A DNA stretch of 64,000 bases from Thalassospira sp. MCCC 1A01428 (GCF_002115825.1 NZ_JFJZ01000002.1:124001-188000); one strand, 5' to 3'; positions 1 to 8,874 are shown, counted from the first letter of the stretch. The notes: generated by a model from the sequence alone, not told the origin. Program-made: numbers and translations.

Positions 1-415
1 CTATGGCGGGGCTGCCCCGCATGGTGGCGGTGCTTTTTCGGGCAAAGATCCGACGAAGGTTGACCGTTCGGCGGCGTATGCGGCGCGCTATCTGGCGAAA
101 AACGTTGTGGCGGCTGGGCTTGCCAGCAAATGCACATTGCAGGTTGCCTATGCGATTGGCGTGTCAAAGCCGCTGGCACTGTATGTTAACACGCACGAAA
201 CCGGTGACGTTGACGAAGTGAAACTGGGCAAGGTTCTGCGTGAATTGATGGACCTGAGCCCGCGTGGCATTCGCGAACACCTTAATCTGTGTGCCCCGAT
301 TTACACGCCGACATCGGCTTATGGTCATTTTGGCCGCCAGCCGGAAGAAGGCGGGTTTTTCTCGTGGGAACAGACCGATCTGGTCGGCGAGCTTAAATCG
401 GCCTTTGGTGCGTAA
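1..415 (+). CDS. metK: S-adenosylmethionine synthetase, C-terminal part (cut by window start)
   Basis: The frame is open from base 2 and ends at TAA 413-415, so only about the last 137 codons are present. MetK makes S-adenosylmethionine from methionine and ATP in the cytoplasm. The visible part carries the family signature: a [19 protein letters not shown] stretch (bases about 20-76), which contributes to the active site, followed by the YAARYLAKN helix and the C-terminal strand with [13 protein letters not shown]. The protein ends at a usual place for the family. It is followed by a strong hairpin terminator and then trmB, an adjacency common in alphaproteobacteria. Identity is secure; the start lies outside the window. 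Confidence 0.97.
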   Translation, partial: YGGAAPHGGGAFSGKDPTKVDRSAAYAARYLAKNVVAAGLASKCTLQVAYAIGVSKPLALYVNTHETGDVDEVKLGKVLRELMDLSPRGIREHLNLCAPIYTPTSAYGHFGRQPEEGGFFSWEQTDLVGELKSAFGA

Positions 416-471
416 ACTTGCCACAGTAGCCGGATAGGTGATTTGCCAAAGTCACCAGACATGTTATGAGG

Positions 472-499
472 CGGGCGGCCCGGAAAGGCCGCCCGTTTT
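472..499 (+). terminator. Rho-independent terminator after metK
   Basis: A 9-bp GC stem (472-480 pairs with 487-495) with loop CGGAAA is followed by TTTT. It lies between metK and trmB, so trmB probably has its own promoter or depends on read-through. Confidence 0.75.
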
Positions 500-523
500 G
501 CATTTTCAATTGCCAGATAAGTC

Positions 524-1237
524 ATGCGTAGCAACAGACCGATTCCAACCCCAGACCGTCCGAATTTTTATGGCCGCCGTGGCAGCCGTCCGCCAAAGGC
601 ATCGCGTCAGACGTTGATGGATGATTTGTTGCCAAAACTGGCGATCGACTATCCAGAGCAGGGCGGTGTTGATCCGCAATCATATTTCACCCCGGATCGA
701 TCACAATTATGGCTGGAAATCGGTTTTGGGGGCGGCGAACATCTGGCGGGACAGGCCGAAGCCAACCCAGATGTTGGAATTATCGGCTGTGAACCTTATA
801 TGGATGGCGTTGGCAGTTTGATCCGGCATATTAGCGACCGTAACTTGCAAAATGTGCGCGTGGTACCCGATGATTCACGCCCGCTTTTGTATAAATTGCG
901 CGATGCCTGTTTTGATCGGGTGTTTTTGCTGTTTCCGGATCCGTGGCCCAAAAAACGCCATGCTGAACGCCGGTTTGTCGGCCCTAAAAACCTGGCGTTG
1001 TTGGCGCGTCTGTTAAAGGATGGCGGTGAGTTTCGGGTTGCCAGTGATGATATGCAATATATTTCCTGGACCCTCCAGCATTTGCACAATCACCCCGATT
1101 TTGTATGGCTGGCCGAAACCCCGGATGACTGGCGCATTCCGCCAGAGGACTGGGTGAAAACCCGGTATGAGCAAAAAGCGCTACGCCAGGGTAAAAAGTG
1201 TAATTATTTGCGCTTTCGTCGTAAAAATCGCGTCTGA
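524..1237 (+). CDS. trmB: tRNA (guanine-N7-)-methyltransferase
   Basis: TrmB transfers a methyl group from SAM to N7 of guanosine 46 in tRNA. The 237-residue protein has the SAM-binding loop LEIGFGGGEH (about residues 64-73), the acidic GCEPYMDG strand end (about 88-95), and the hallmark FPDPWPKKRH motif (137-146). The C-terminal TRYEQKALRQGKKC segment is also typical of the family. The N-terminal 30 residues are basic and proline-rich, as usual for alphaproteobacterial homologues. The ATG at 524 is the first in frame after the metK terminator; no strong ribosome binding site is visible. Confidence 0.96.
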   Translation: MRSNRPIPTPDRPNFYGRRGSRPPKASRQTLMDDLLPKLAIDYPEQGGVDPQSYFTPDRSQLWLEIGFGGGEHLAGQAEANPDVGIIGCEPYMDGVGSLIRHISDRNLQNVRVVPDDSRPLLYKLRDACFDRVFLLFPDPWPKKRHAERRFVGPKNLALLARLLKDGGEFRVASDDMQYISWTLQHLHNHPDFVWLAETPDDWRIPPEDWVKTRYEQKALRQGKKCNYLRFRRKNRV

Positions 1238-1289
1238 TACATTCGGACGAAGCGTCCCGTTGGGCCACTTTAATATCACAGCCTTGTGC

Positions 1290-1320
1290 AAGGCCCTTTG
1301 TCATGGACAGAGGGCCTTTT
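1290..1320 (+). terminator. Rho-independent terminator after trmB
   Basis: A 13-bp stem (1290-1302 with 1306-1318, one G-T pair) has the loop ATG and ends in a T-tract. It closes the trmB unit and marks the left edge of the haem-uptake island. Confidence 0.85.
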
Positions 1321-1442
1321 GACTTTTGAGGGCATGTGCGATGTGGATCCGGTTTTGGGGCAATCATTGCCGAAGACTGCGAAAACGGTGGGTTTTTTGT
1401 GGAAAAACAACATTCCCGCATAGGCAGGATCAAGTTTTTATT

Positions 1443-1461
1443 GAGAATGAGTTTCATATGC
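1443..1461 (+). promoter_or_regulatory. Fur-box-like palindrome upstream of the ECF sigma gene
   Basis: The 19-mer starting GAGAATGAG matches the classic E. coli Fur consensus GATAATGATAATCATTATC at 12 of 19 positions by eye, including the GAnAATGA and TCAT half-sites. It lies 97 bases before the GTG of the sigma factor gene, a sensible place for iron repression of the operon. The rest of 1321-1557 holds no gene that I can support. Confidence 0.5.
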
Positions 1462-1557
1462 GATATCTATTTTGTATTGCTGATATGACATTACCGCGTT
1501 GTTCCGGATTATAAAGCCGGAACGTTTGAACGTGGGTTCGTTTCAAAGGTCAGGCTT

Positions 1558-2067
1558 GTGACCCATTGGGATATCAACCAACTGTTTCGACAATATCAGG
1601 TGCGTTTGCGGCATTTTGTGCAGAAACGCAAGCTGGCCTGGTACACGGCAGATGACATTGTTCAGGACACGTTCCTGCGTGTTGTGACCACCCCGTCTTT
1701 GCCTGATGTTAAATATGCGCAGGCCTATTTGTATCGCACGGCGCAAAATCTAGTGATTGATCATTTCCGTCGCGAACGGATTTTACGCTTTGTTCCTGAT
1801 TCTGAAAAAAGTCTGGAATTTGTTGCCAGCGATGCTCCCCTGCCCGACCAGATCGCGTGGTCGCGTCAGGAGTTGCGCCAATTACAAAAAACCCTGAATG
1901 CCTTGCCGCCCCCCTTGCGCGACGTTTTTATCCTCGCCCGGCTTGAGGGGCAAACCTATGTCGAGATCGGCGAGAAACTGGGTATTCCACCGCAAACAGC
2001 CTTTAGTCGCATGGTTCGTGCCTTAACCCTGATTAAGGAAGCGACAGATATGGACGAAAAAAACTGA
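1558..2067 (+). CDS. FecI/HasI-type ECF sigma factor
   Basis: A sigma-70 family extracytoplasmic-function factor of 169 residues. Region 2 contains the DIVQDTFLRV helix (about 33-42) and an AYLYRTAQNLVIDHFRR stretch. Region 4 carries the helix-turn-helix around GQTYVEIGEKLGIPPQTAFSR (about 129-149). It is followed by a FecR-like gene and a TonB receptor with an STN domain, the standard order of an iron-starvation cell-surface signalling cassette (hasI-hasS-hasR in Serratia). Its probable target is the has promoters downstream. The start is GTG at 1558, with a weak AAGG upstream. Confidence 0.9.
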   Translation: MTHWDINQLFRQYQVRLRHFVQKRKLAWYTADDIVQDTFLRVVTTPSLPDVKYAQAYLYRTAQNLVIDHFRRERILRFVPDSEKSLEFVASDAPLPDQIAWSRQELRQLQKTLNALPPPLRDVFILARLEGQTYVEIGEKLGIPPQTAFSRMVRALTLIKEATDMDEKN

Positions 2068-2179
2068 TTTTTTGATCAGATATCAGAGCAATCAGTTCGT
2101 CCTATAAAAAGGCCTGCTGCAGTTATGTGTCTGCACGGCAATTTCATGCGTTTATTTTGCAAAACGGAACAGCCAGATA

Positions 2180-3136
2180 ATGGATTCAGGTGGCCCCATC
2201 GCGGAAAATCAATATGGGAGCAGTGCAGCCGAACAGGCAATTTACTGGTTCGCGCTGTTGCTTGATGGTACTGAGTCCGAGCATGATCGCGCGAATTTTG
2301 CACACTGGCTTGCCGCTGATCCGGCGCATCACCGTGCGTTTATGGAAATAGAGCATCTGTGGACCGGAACCTCCAGTCTGAATTTAGGCAATTTAAATTT
2401 GGATGGGCAGGGCAAGTCAGGGCGTCGGGCTTTTCTGGGGGCGGGGCTGGCTGCTGTCCTTGTCGGGGCAGCGGGCTGGTATGGGGATGTCATTCCCCAT
2501 CATCCATTTGCCGATTTTCGAACGGTAAAAGGGGTACGTCGCAAAATCACATTGCTGGACGGGGTACAGGCCGAACTGGCAAGCCAGTCTTCTTTGTCCG
2601 TGATTACCGACGACAAAGGGGCAACCGGCATTGCCCTGTATAAAGGCGAGGTATTTTTTCAGCATGATGGCCGCCAGCGGGACTTTTTTGTCCGTGCAGC
2701 TAATGGCTTTGTCCGCCCGGTTGCCGCGGCCCGGTTTGATGTTACCTGTTATGACGGACAAAGCGAAATCATCACGCAAACCGGTTCCGTTGATGTTGAA
2801 ACGGCTTTAAACACGCGTAATGTGACCCGCGGCGAGGGTGTTTCCTGTGATAATGGCGTGTTGGGCACACCTTATGATGTTGATCTGGCACTGCGGCTGG
2901 CGTGGCGTAAAGGCCGGTTGGTTTTCGTTGGCGATCCGCTGGAAAAAGTTGCGAATGTACTTCAGCGCTGGCATCCGGGGCGGATCATTGTTTTGGGCGA
3001 TGCCTTAAAACAACGGCCGGTGACGCTGGTGGTTAACTTGAATCGTACATCCGATGTCTTGCCCCTTGTAGGCAAGGTGCTGTCGATCAATGTTGATCAG
3101 ATTGGTGATTATCTGACCATTTTGCGCGATGCCTGA
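2180..3136 (+). CDS. FecR/HasS-type anti-sigma regulator
   Basis: A 318-residue inner-membrane transducer. The N-terminal cytoplasmic DUF4880-like domain (about residues 15-65) includes AIYWFALLLDG and FAHWLAADPAHHRAF. One membrane segment lies at about 84-105 (RRAFLGAGLAAVLVGAAGW). A periplasmic FecR domain follows, with KGVRRKITLLDG and YKGEVFFQHDG, and a C-terminal signalling region that should meet the STN domain of the receptor. In this family the protein holds the sigma factor inactive until the receptor reports its ligand. The 112-base gap after the sigma gene contains only a small AT-rich hairpin. Confidence 0.9.
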   Translation: MDSGGPIAENQYGSSAAEQAIYWFALLLDGTESEHDRANFAHWLAADPAHHRAFMEIEHLWTGTSSLNLGNLNLDGQGKSGRRAFLGAGLAAVLVGAAGWYGDVIPHHPFADFRTVKGVRRKITLLDGVQAELASQSSLSVITDDKGATGIALYKGEVFFQHDGRQRDFFVRAANGFVRPVAAARFDVTCYDGQSEIITQTGSVDVETALNTRNVTRGEGVSCDNGVLGTPYDVDLALRLAWRKGRLVFVGDPLEKVANVLQRWHPGRIIVLGDALKQRPVTLVVNLNRTSDVLPLVGKVLSINVDQIGDYLTILRDA

Positions 3137-3184
3137 TTGATCGGCAAGGCTGATGGATGAAGGTTTTGGCCAGATTATTTTCAT

Positions 3185-3203
3185 GATAATAAAAATTATT
3201 CGC
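3185..3203 (+). promoter_or_regulatory. Fur-box-like palindrome upstream of the haem receptor gene
   Basis: The 19-mer beginning GATAATAAAAATT matches the Fur consensus at about 14 of 19 positions. It sits about 100 bases ahead of the receptor ATG, in the only AT-rich part of the intergenic region. Iron repression of the receptor is inferred from this. Confidence 0.55.
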
Positions 3204-3306
3204 AAAAATTAATAAAGCCATCGGATATCCCCACCTCAGACCCGTCTTACTGAGTAGATCGCGATAATGCGATGCATTTGCATGATTTGCCTGGGAGACA
3301 ACGAGA

Positions 3307-6012
3307 ATGGATTTTGTGGGGGCCGGAGCAGTGCCGTCTTTATCTGGGGTAAAGGGCGTGCGCCGGAAAAAACAGTTTTCCTCAACCTGGATAGCAGCAA
3401 CGGCTTTATCCGGATGTTTGATGGTTATCGCGCCAGCACCAGTGCAGGCGGGGTCAAATGAGGACGCTTTCGGAAACAAGCTGGTTGAGCTGGCACAAAG
3501 CGGTGATTTAAGCCGTGTTTATTATTTTGATATTCCGGCAGAAAATCTGGCGTCCGCGCTGGTCAAATATTCCCAGATTTCCGGGATTGATGTGGTGGTG
3601 GATGGCAGTTTGCCCGCTGGCCATTTGACAAACCCTTTTCAGGGCGAGATGAGCGCAGAACATGCTCTGGATCAGATTTTGGCCGGAAGTAGCCTGACGT
3701 GGCACGTGCTTGATGGCAACACTGTATCAATTGTTGCGGTAACACCCGATCAATCGTCATTTGGTGTGATGACAGCGCCGATTACGATTACATCATATGG
3801 CCGTAATGATTTTGGTACTGGCGATGATCCCGATGCTGTTTATGAAACGCCGGGTGGTGTTTCGATTATTACCCGTGAGAAAATGCAGCAAACACCGATT
3901 CGTGAAGCGCGTGACATTTTTGATCAGATGGCGGGTGTGGATATATCCAATGATGCCCGTGACCCTGGCTTGACGGTTAACGTGCGCGGTCAGCAGGAAA
4001 TGGGTCGGGTAAACGTTAATATTGATGGTGCCAGACAAAACTATAATCAGGTAACGCATGGAACAACGTCACGTGTCTATCTGGACCCTGCGTTATTGGC
4101 GTCGGTAACGGTTGATAAAAGCAATCTGGATCAAAATGGTGGTGCGGGGGCCTCGGCAGGGATCGTGACCCTGCGGACTCTTAATACCGATGATATTCTT
4201 GACCCGGATGAAAATTGGGGTGGGAAGGTTAATCTGAGTCACGGGACAAATAATTATCAGTTTGCCGGGGATGCTTCTGTTGCCGGGCGTATATCGCCAA
4301 AATTTGATGTAGCAGCAGCCATGAGCCGAAAAGTCATTGGCAATTACCGGGCAGGAAGTCGTAATCCGGGTTTGTTTACGACGGGAAACGGCAACTATTA
4401 TTCAACTGAAAATTCGCGACCTGAATATACTTATTCCCGTCAAACCTCGGGTTTGCTTAAGGCAAATGTCAGGCTGACAGATGATCAGGAACTGCATTTG
4501 GGATATGTGGGTAGCACAATCGATTATGCCAAAACCAGTGATGTAACCAATTCATTTGTGGATTTTAACGAGACGCAAACGCATACGCTGACAGCAAAGC
4601 ATAATTGGAATCCGGTTTCTGATTTGATCAATCTCGATACCAATCTTTATTGGACCCGAACCCAGAATAATCAAAAACGTCCCGTGCGTTATACGAACGC
4701 GGGAGCTGTTTCGACAAATTCATTCGAAACGGACTATACCCTTGATACTGTTGGCGTTGATATTGCCAATGAAAGTCGCTGGCACCTTGATGACTTAAAT
4801 GATGGCTTAAGCAGTGTGCGCCTGAATTACGGCACCGAGTTTTTCCAGGACAAGGGCACGACAGATTCTTCGACAGGGAATGAAGGGGGGGCTGGTGCCG
4901 GTTATCAGCTTGAAGGATCAACGCCGGGCGGTAAACGTGATGTCGCGGGAAGTTTTTTACGCGGGACATATGACTGGAACGACCGGTTCGAAGTCTATGG
5001 CGGTGTGCGCTATGACTATTATCAACTAGACGGTAATGCCTACTGGTGTGACGTCAGAAACACCTGCGCCAGCGGTGGTGTTCCTTATGATGTTGATCTT
5101 TCCGATCAAAAGCTTTCACCTTCTTTTGGTGCCAGTGTGACGCCGGTTCAGGGGATGCAGGTTTTTGCGAATTATCGCCAAAATATGCGAGCGCCCACCA
5201 TTACCGAAACCATGATCAAGGGCGAACATATTGGTAATGTCGGAATTCCCTTTTATTCCAATGCCAATCTTAAGTCGGAAGAAAGCGAAACCAAGGAAAT
5301 TGGCGTTAATTTCAAATATGATGATGTTGTGCAAAAGGGCGACAAGTTTCGTGCCAAACTGTCTTACTATCGTACAAAAGTCGAAAATTACATCACCTTG
5401 GGTTATGTGCCTCAGCCTGCGACAACTAATTCGGGGTTTGGGGCACTAACGAATCGGGCTGCTGCCATGGTGAACCTGTCTGATCCTGTTTATATTAACG
5501 GGACAGAATTGGAGTTAGGCTACGATGCACAGCGCTATTATCTTGGCGGTACCTTAAGTCTCAACGATATGGATCTTGAGGGAAATTATGATCCATTCGT
5601 TCTCAATACCACCTATGATCCATTGGCGAATTACAATAGCTCGTTTGGGACAGTAACAGGGTCTCTCTACGGTTCTGGGACGACGCTTTATGGTATTTAT
5701 GCCACGCCAAAACGTAAAATCACGGTCGACGGTGGATTGCGGTTTTTCGATCAGGATCTGGTTGTGGGCATGTCGGCGACGTTTGTGCAGCCGCAGGACA
5801 ATTTTGGAGATTCTGGTCTTTCCACAGTGGTTGGGAAGTACTTCAGCTACAGGGTTTTTGACTTCTATAGTTCCTACAAAATCAACGACAGTGTCAGCAT
5901 CAGCTTTAATGTGAACAATCTGCTTGATGAAGCATACGTTCAGGGTTCTGGCGGAACATTTTCTCCGGCTCCGGGACGGACAGGTGTGCTGACTTTGAGG
6001 GGTAATTTCTAG
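3307..6012 (+). CDS. hasR: HasR-like TonB-dependent haem/haemophore receptor with STN signalling domain
   Basis: A 901-residue outer-membrane receptor, close to the length of Serratia HasR. The long signal peptide has a hydrophobic core at about residues 28-46 and probable cleavage after PVQA (48). An STN domain follows (about 72-146, YYFDIPAENLASALVKYSQ), which signals to FecR. Next is the plug (about 160-300, with ETPGGVSIITREKM and NVRGQQEMGRVNVNIDGAR), then a 22-strand barrel ending in phenylalanine. It carries a haem-receptor FRAP-like box (MRAP, 627-630), His641 and a NANL box (652-655). This is the usual FRAP-His-NPNL arrangement that binds haem. The ribosome binding site GGGAGA lies 10 bases before ATG 3307. 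Confidence 0.92.
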   Translation: MDFVGAGAVPSLSGVKGVRRKKQFSSTWIAATALSGCLMVIAPAPVQAGSNEDAFGNKLVELAQSGDLSRVYYFDIPAENLASALVKYSQISGIDVVVDGSLPAGHLTNPFQGEMSAEHALDQILAGSSLTWHVLDGNTVSIVAVTPDQSSFGVMTAPITITSYGRNDFGTGDDPDAVYETPGGVSIITREKMQQTPIREARDIFDQMAGVDISNDARDPGLTVNVRGQQEMGRVNVNIDGARQNYNQVTHGTTSRVYLDPALLASVTVDKSNLDQNGGAGASAGIVTLRTLNTDDILDPDENWGGKVNLSHGTNNYQFAGDASVAGRISPKFDVAAAMSRKVIGNYRAGSRNPGLFTTGNGNYYSTENSRPEYTYSRQTSGLLKANVRLTDDQELHLGYVGSTIDYAKTSDVTNSFVDFNETQTHTLTAKHNWNPVSDLINLDTNLYWTRTQNNQKRPVRYTNAGAVSTNSFETDYTLDTVGVDIANESRWHLDDLNDGLSSVRLNYGTEFFQDKGTTDSSTGNEGGAGAGYQLEGSTPGGKRDVAGSFLRGTYDWNDRFEVYGGVRYDYYQLDGNAYWCDVRNTCASGGVPYDVDLSDQKLSPSFGASVTPVQGMQVFANYRQNMRAPTITETMIKGEHIGNVGIPFYSNANLKSEESETKEIGVNFKYDDVVQKGDKFRAKLSYYRTKVENYITLGYVPQPATTNSGFGALTNRAAAMVNLSDPVYINGTELELGYDAQRYYLGGTLSLNDMDLEGNYDPFVLNTTYDPLANYNSSFGTVTGSLYGSGTTLYGIYATPKRKITVDGGLRFFDQDLVVGMSATFVQPQDNFGDSGLSTVVGKYFSYRVFDFYSSYKINDSVSISFNVNNLLDEAYVQGSGGTFSPAPGRTGVLTLRGNF

Positions 6013-6040
6013 CTTTTAAACTGCTTTTCGCACATTGAAA

Positions 6041-6063
6041 CCGGTCAGGGCTTCCCTGACCGG
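6041..6063 (+). terminator. Perfect hairpin after hasR
   Basis: A 10-bp perfect inverted repeat (6041-6050 with 6054-6063) has a 3-base loop but no T-tract. It may stabilise the receptor mRNA end or cause partial termination. Confidence 0.5.
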
Positions 6064-6122
6064 CATGCCGCGCTGTTTCAGTTTAAATTATTGATTTAAT
6101 TAGATATTTTTAAAAATTACTG

Positions 6123-6153
6123 TTGACGATAAATAATAATGAGAGTCATTATC
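6123..6153 (+). promoter_or_regulatory. hasA promoter with overlapping near-consensus Fur box
   Basis: The 19-mer 6135-6153 (AATAATGAGAGTCATTATC) matches the Fur consensus at 16 of 19 positions, the best of the three boxes in this island. A TTGACG -35-like hexamer (6123-6128) and a CATTAT -10-like hexamer (6147-6152) bracket it. Iron-loaded Fur would therefore block polymerase directly. The first in-frame ATG with a ribosome binding site is 54 bases downstream. Confidence 0.7.
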
Positions 6154-6206
6154 AAATTCATCGACCCGTTGGTTGGGACGATGAACATCAACAGGAGACT
6201 TATGAA

Positions 6207-6947
6207 ATGACGATTAATATCGACCTGAACGCAGACGCATCCGGAAATGGTGTTGACCTTCACGGCGTGATTGAAGATTTCAACAACAATTTCTCGCTGG
6301 GTTCGGGAAATCACGGTTATTTCTTTGACGATGGTAATCTTACGAGTGCGTATGGGGGCGATCAGTACTATGCGACTGATCTTGACAGCAGCAGCTCCTA
6401 TACCGGCGGCGTGCTGGCAACTGCGGGCGCCAATGATTTTGCCTACGACATCTCAACGCATACCATTGGTGGCGATCTGGACGGTTTTTCGTTTGGTAGC
6501 ACGCTTGCACAAACTGCCGATGCTTCGGCAGTTGAATTCACCGACTCATCTGTCGATATTTCCAATTTGGGCCTGTCGGGCACCGATACCAATGATGTGC
6601 TGGTCGATATTTATACCGGCAGCACCGATGCTCTTGAATCCGCCTTCGCGTCAGAAGGCGTCGCCATTAACGGCAGTGCTGGTGCAGATGTGATTGGTGG
6701 CTGGGCTGGTGATGACGTTCTGACCGGCAATGGCGGTGCGGACGTGTTTGAATTTGATGCCAGCGCCAGCTTTGGCAATGACACGATCACTGATTTTGCC
6801 GATGGCAGCGATCTGATCGATCTTGATTACAATGATGTCACCATTGCCGATGACGGGGCTGGCAATGCCCTGATTACGCATGCCAACGGCACCGTGACCC
6901 TGACCGGCGTTGATTTTGCCGATATTGACCAGAACGATTTTGTCTAA
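6207..6947 (+). CDS. hasA: HasA-like secreted haemophore fused to an RTX-type C-terminus
   Basis: A 246-residue acidic protein without a Sec signal peptide, as expected for type I secretion. Residues 1-150 resemble the HasA haemophore fold. NHGYFFDDG gives His36, in the place of the HasA His32 loop. AYDISTHT gives Tyr80 and His85, in the place of the Tyr75/His83 haem-ligand pair. GGDLDGFSFG matches the conserved LDSLSFG strand. Residues about 155-185 add a nonapeptide-type RTX calcium-binding stretch (GSAGADVIGGWAGDDV, then LTGNGGADVF). The tail ends in DQNDFV. Classical HasA is about 188 residues and lacks RTX repeats. ATG 6207 has AGGAG at 6193-6197; an upstream in-frame TTG at 6123 lies in the promoter and is rejected. 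Confidence 0.88.
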   Translation: MTINIDLNADASGNGVDLHGVIEDFNNNFSLGSGNHGYFFDDGNLTSAYGGDQYYATDLDSSSSYTGGVLATAGANDFAYDISTHTIGGDLDGFSFGSTLAQTADASAVEFTDSSVDISNLGLSGTDTNDVLVDIYTGSTDALESAFASEGVAINGSAGADVIGGWAGDDVLTGNGGADVFEFDASASFGNDTITDFADGSDLIDLDYNDVTIADDGAGNALITHANGTVTLTGVDFADIDQNDFV

Positions 6948-6958
6948 GGCAAAAGACG

Positions 6959-7041
6959 GCCCGTTCCGAGAGGGCTAATCGCGGAACGGGCGCATGGTCT
7001 TATTCCGGGTGCCGCAGCATTTTTCACATAATGCGGCACCC
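6959..7041 (+). terminator. Two tandem perfect hairpins between hasA and hasD
   Basis: The first stem is 10 bp (6959-6968 with 6982-6991). The second is also 10 bp (7007-7016 with 7032-7041). Neither has a clear T-run. They would protect the hasA mRNA 3' end and reduce transcription into hasD-hasE, so that exported haemophore outnumbers its exporter. The function is inferred. Confidence 0.6.
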
Positions 7042-7080
7042 ACCCTATTCTAGCGACAAACCAGCGGATAACCAATAGTC

Positions 7081-8874
7081 ATGCTGTGGCGTGCCAGTGC
7101 TTCTGCGTATTCGTCTTCCTTATCCCCGGCTTCGTCCCCTGCTTCGCTTGGCGGTGTTATTGCATCGTTGCGCAAGGTGTTTGGCATTGTTGCTGCCCTA
7201 AGTGGTGTGTCCAATATTCTGATGCTGACGGGGCCGCTTTTTATGCTTCAGGTCTATGACCGGGTACTGGCCAGTCGCAGTGTACCGACATTGCTGGCAC
7301 TGACCGGGCTGGTGCTGGGGCTTTATTTGTTTTTGGGCACAGTTGATGCCTTGCGTGCCCGAATGCTGGTGCGCATGGGCTGGCGGGTGGACGAACAAAC
7401 CGGGCCGGTGGTGCTGCGCAGTGCTGTGTCGCTACCGCTTGATCAACCCGGATCAGATGCACGCCCGATGAACGACCTGGACCAGATCCGGCAGTTTCTG
7501 GGCAGTGCCGGGCCGGTGGCGATTTGTGATTTGCCTTGGATGCCGTTGTTTTTGGGCATCGTGTTTTTGTTGCATCCGTGGCTGGGGATGCTGGCATTAA
7601 CGGGCGGGCTGGTGTTAGTGATTCTGACATTGATTAGCGAAACGTTGTCGCGCCGCCATGTTTCGCGCATGAACCGGCAGGCGGTGCGGCGCACTTCCTT
7701 GCTTGATGCCGGGCGGCGCAATGCTGAAGTATTGCGCGCCATGGGTATGGTCCCGGCCTTTGCTGGGCGCTGGGCCATGGTCAATGATCGTTATTTGCAA
7801 ACCAACACCACGGCGGGCGATGTTACCTCTACCTTTTCAGCCTATATCAAGGTCATCCGTCTAGCTATGCAGTCGGGGGTTTTGGCCCTTGGTGCCTATT
7901 TGGCGATTTTGCAGGAAGTTTCGCCCGGGGCAATGGTGGCGGCATCGATATTAACCGCCCGCGCCCTGTCGCCGGTTGAGCAGGCAATTGGCAACTGGCG
8001 CGGGTTTGTTGCCGCGCGCCAGGCCTATGCCCGTTTGCGCCGGTTGCCTGATGCGGATGTTACGAATGTGCCGTTCCGGTCTTCGCCCCGGCTGGTGCTG
8101 CCTGCACCGTGCCAGAATATGACGGTGCAATCACTTGTGGTGCAAACCATGCCGCACCGTGCGCCGGGTCATCCTCATCGGCCCACTGCCAGGCCGGCAT
8201 CGGGGCGGACATTGTTGAAAATCGCCCAGCTTGAATTGCGTGCGGGCGATGGCCTGGGGGTGATTGGCCCCAGCGGGTCGGGAAAATCGACCTTTGCCCG
8301 TGCCCTGGTTGGTATTGGTCATTATGCGCAAGGAAGCATTCGCCTGGACGGGGCTGAACTTTCGCATTGGTCGCGCGATGATCTGGGCCAGTATGTGGGG
8401 TATTTACCGCAGGATGTGGAACTGTTTGACGATACAGTTGCGCGCAATATTGCCCGGCTTCAGGCAAGGCCTGATGCAAAAAAGGTGATCGCAGCGGCGA
8501 AACAGGCCGGAGTCCACGACCTGATTCAGTCCCTTCCCGGCGGGTATGATACGCAAATTGGTCCCGGTGGTGTGGTATTATCGGGCGGGCAGCGTCAGCG
8601 TATTGGTCTGGCCCGGGCAATGTTTGATGATCCGTTTCTGGTGGTTCTTGATGAACCGAATGCCAGTCTGGATAGCGATGGCGAACAGGCCCTGCTAAAG
8701 GCCGTCGCTGGTTTGCGTGAGCGCGGGGCAATCGTGGTTATGATCGCGCACCGGCCCAATATCCTTGCCTGCGTGAACCGGGCGATGGTTATTCAGAACG
8801 GGCAGCAGGTTGCCCTGGGATCGCGGGACGATATTTTGCGCAAAACCCTGCGTCAGGTCGGAGAAAGCGCATGA
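7081..8874 (+). CDS. hasD: Type I secretion ABC transporter (HasD/PrtD family)
   Basis: A 597-residue inner-membrane exporter that powers secretion of the haemophore. The N-terminal membrane domain (about residues 25-320) contains FMLQVYDRVLASRSVPTL, a hallmark of PrtD/HasD exporters. The nucleotide-binding domain has Walker A GPSGSGKST (Lys402), signature LSGGQ (500-504) and Walker B VVLDEP (Asp524, Glu525). There is no N-terminal peptidase C39 domain, which fits an uncleaved C-terminal secretion signal on its substrate. It follows hasA and overlaps hasE by four bases. ATG 7081 lacks a good ribosome binding site, so the exact start is less certain than the identity. Confidence 0.93.
   Translation: MLWRASASAYSSSLSPASSPASLGGVIASLRKVFGIVAALSGVSNILMLTGPLFMLQVYDRVLASRSVPTLLALTGLVLGLYLFLGTVDALRARMLVRMGWRVDEQTGPVVLRSAVSLPLDQPGSDARPMNDLDQIRQFLGSAGPVAICDLPWMPLFLGIVFLLHPWLGMLALTGGLVLVILTLISETLSRRHVSRMNRQAVRRTSLLDAGRRNAEVLRAMGMVPAFAGRWAMVNDRYLQTNTTAGDVTSTFSAYIKVIRLAMQSGVLALGAYLAILQEVSPGAMVAASILTARALSPVEQAIGNWRGFVAARQAYARLRRLPDADVTNVPFRSSPRLVLPAPCQNMTVQSLVVQTMPHRAPGHPHRPTARPASGRTLLKIAQLELRAGDGLGVIGPSGSGKSTFARALVGIGHYAQGSIRLDGAELSHWSRDDLGQYVGYLPQDVELFDDTVARNIARLQARPDAKKVIAAAKQAGVHDLIQSLPGGYDTQIGPGGVVLSGGQRQRIGLARAMFDDPFLVVLDEPNASLDSDGEQALLKAVAGLRERGAIVVMIAHRPNILACVNRAMVIQNGQQVALGSRDDILRKTLRQVGESA

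Noticed and set aside
2068-2100. FNR-like site TTGATCAGATATCA between the sigma and FecR genes
   Set aside because: Only one half-site matches; the second half is TATCA instead of ATCAA.
6123-6206. Upstream in-frame TTG start for the haemophore
   Set aside because: It is the -35-like hexamer and Fur box of the hasA promoter; ATG 6207 has a clear AGGAG site and gives a family-like N-terminus.
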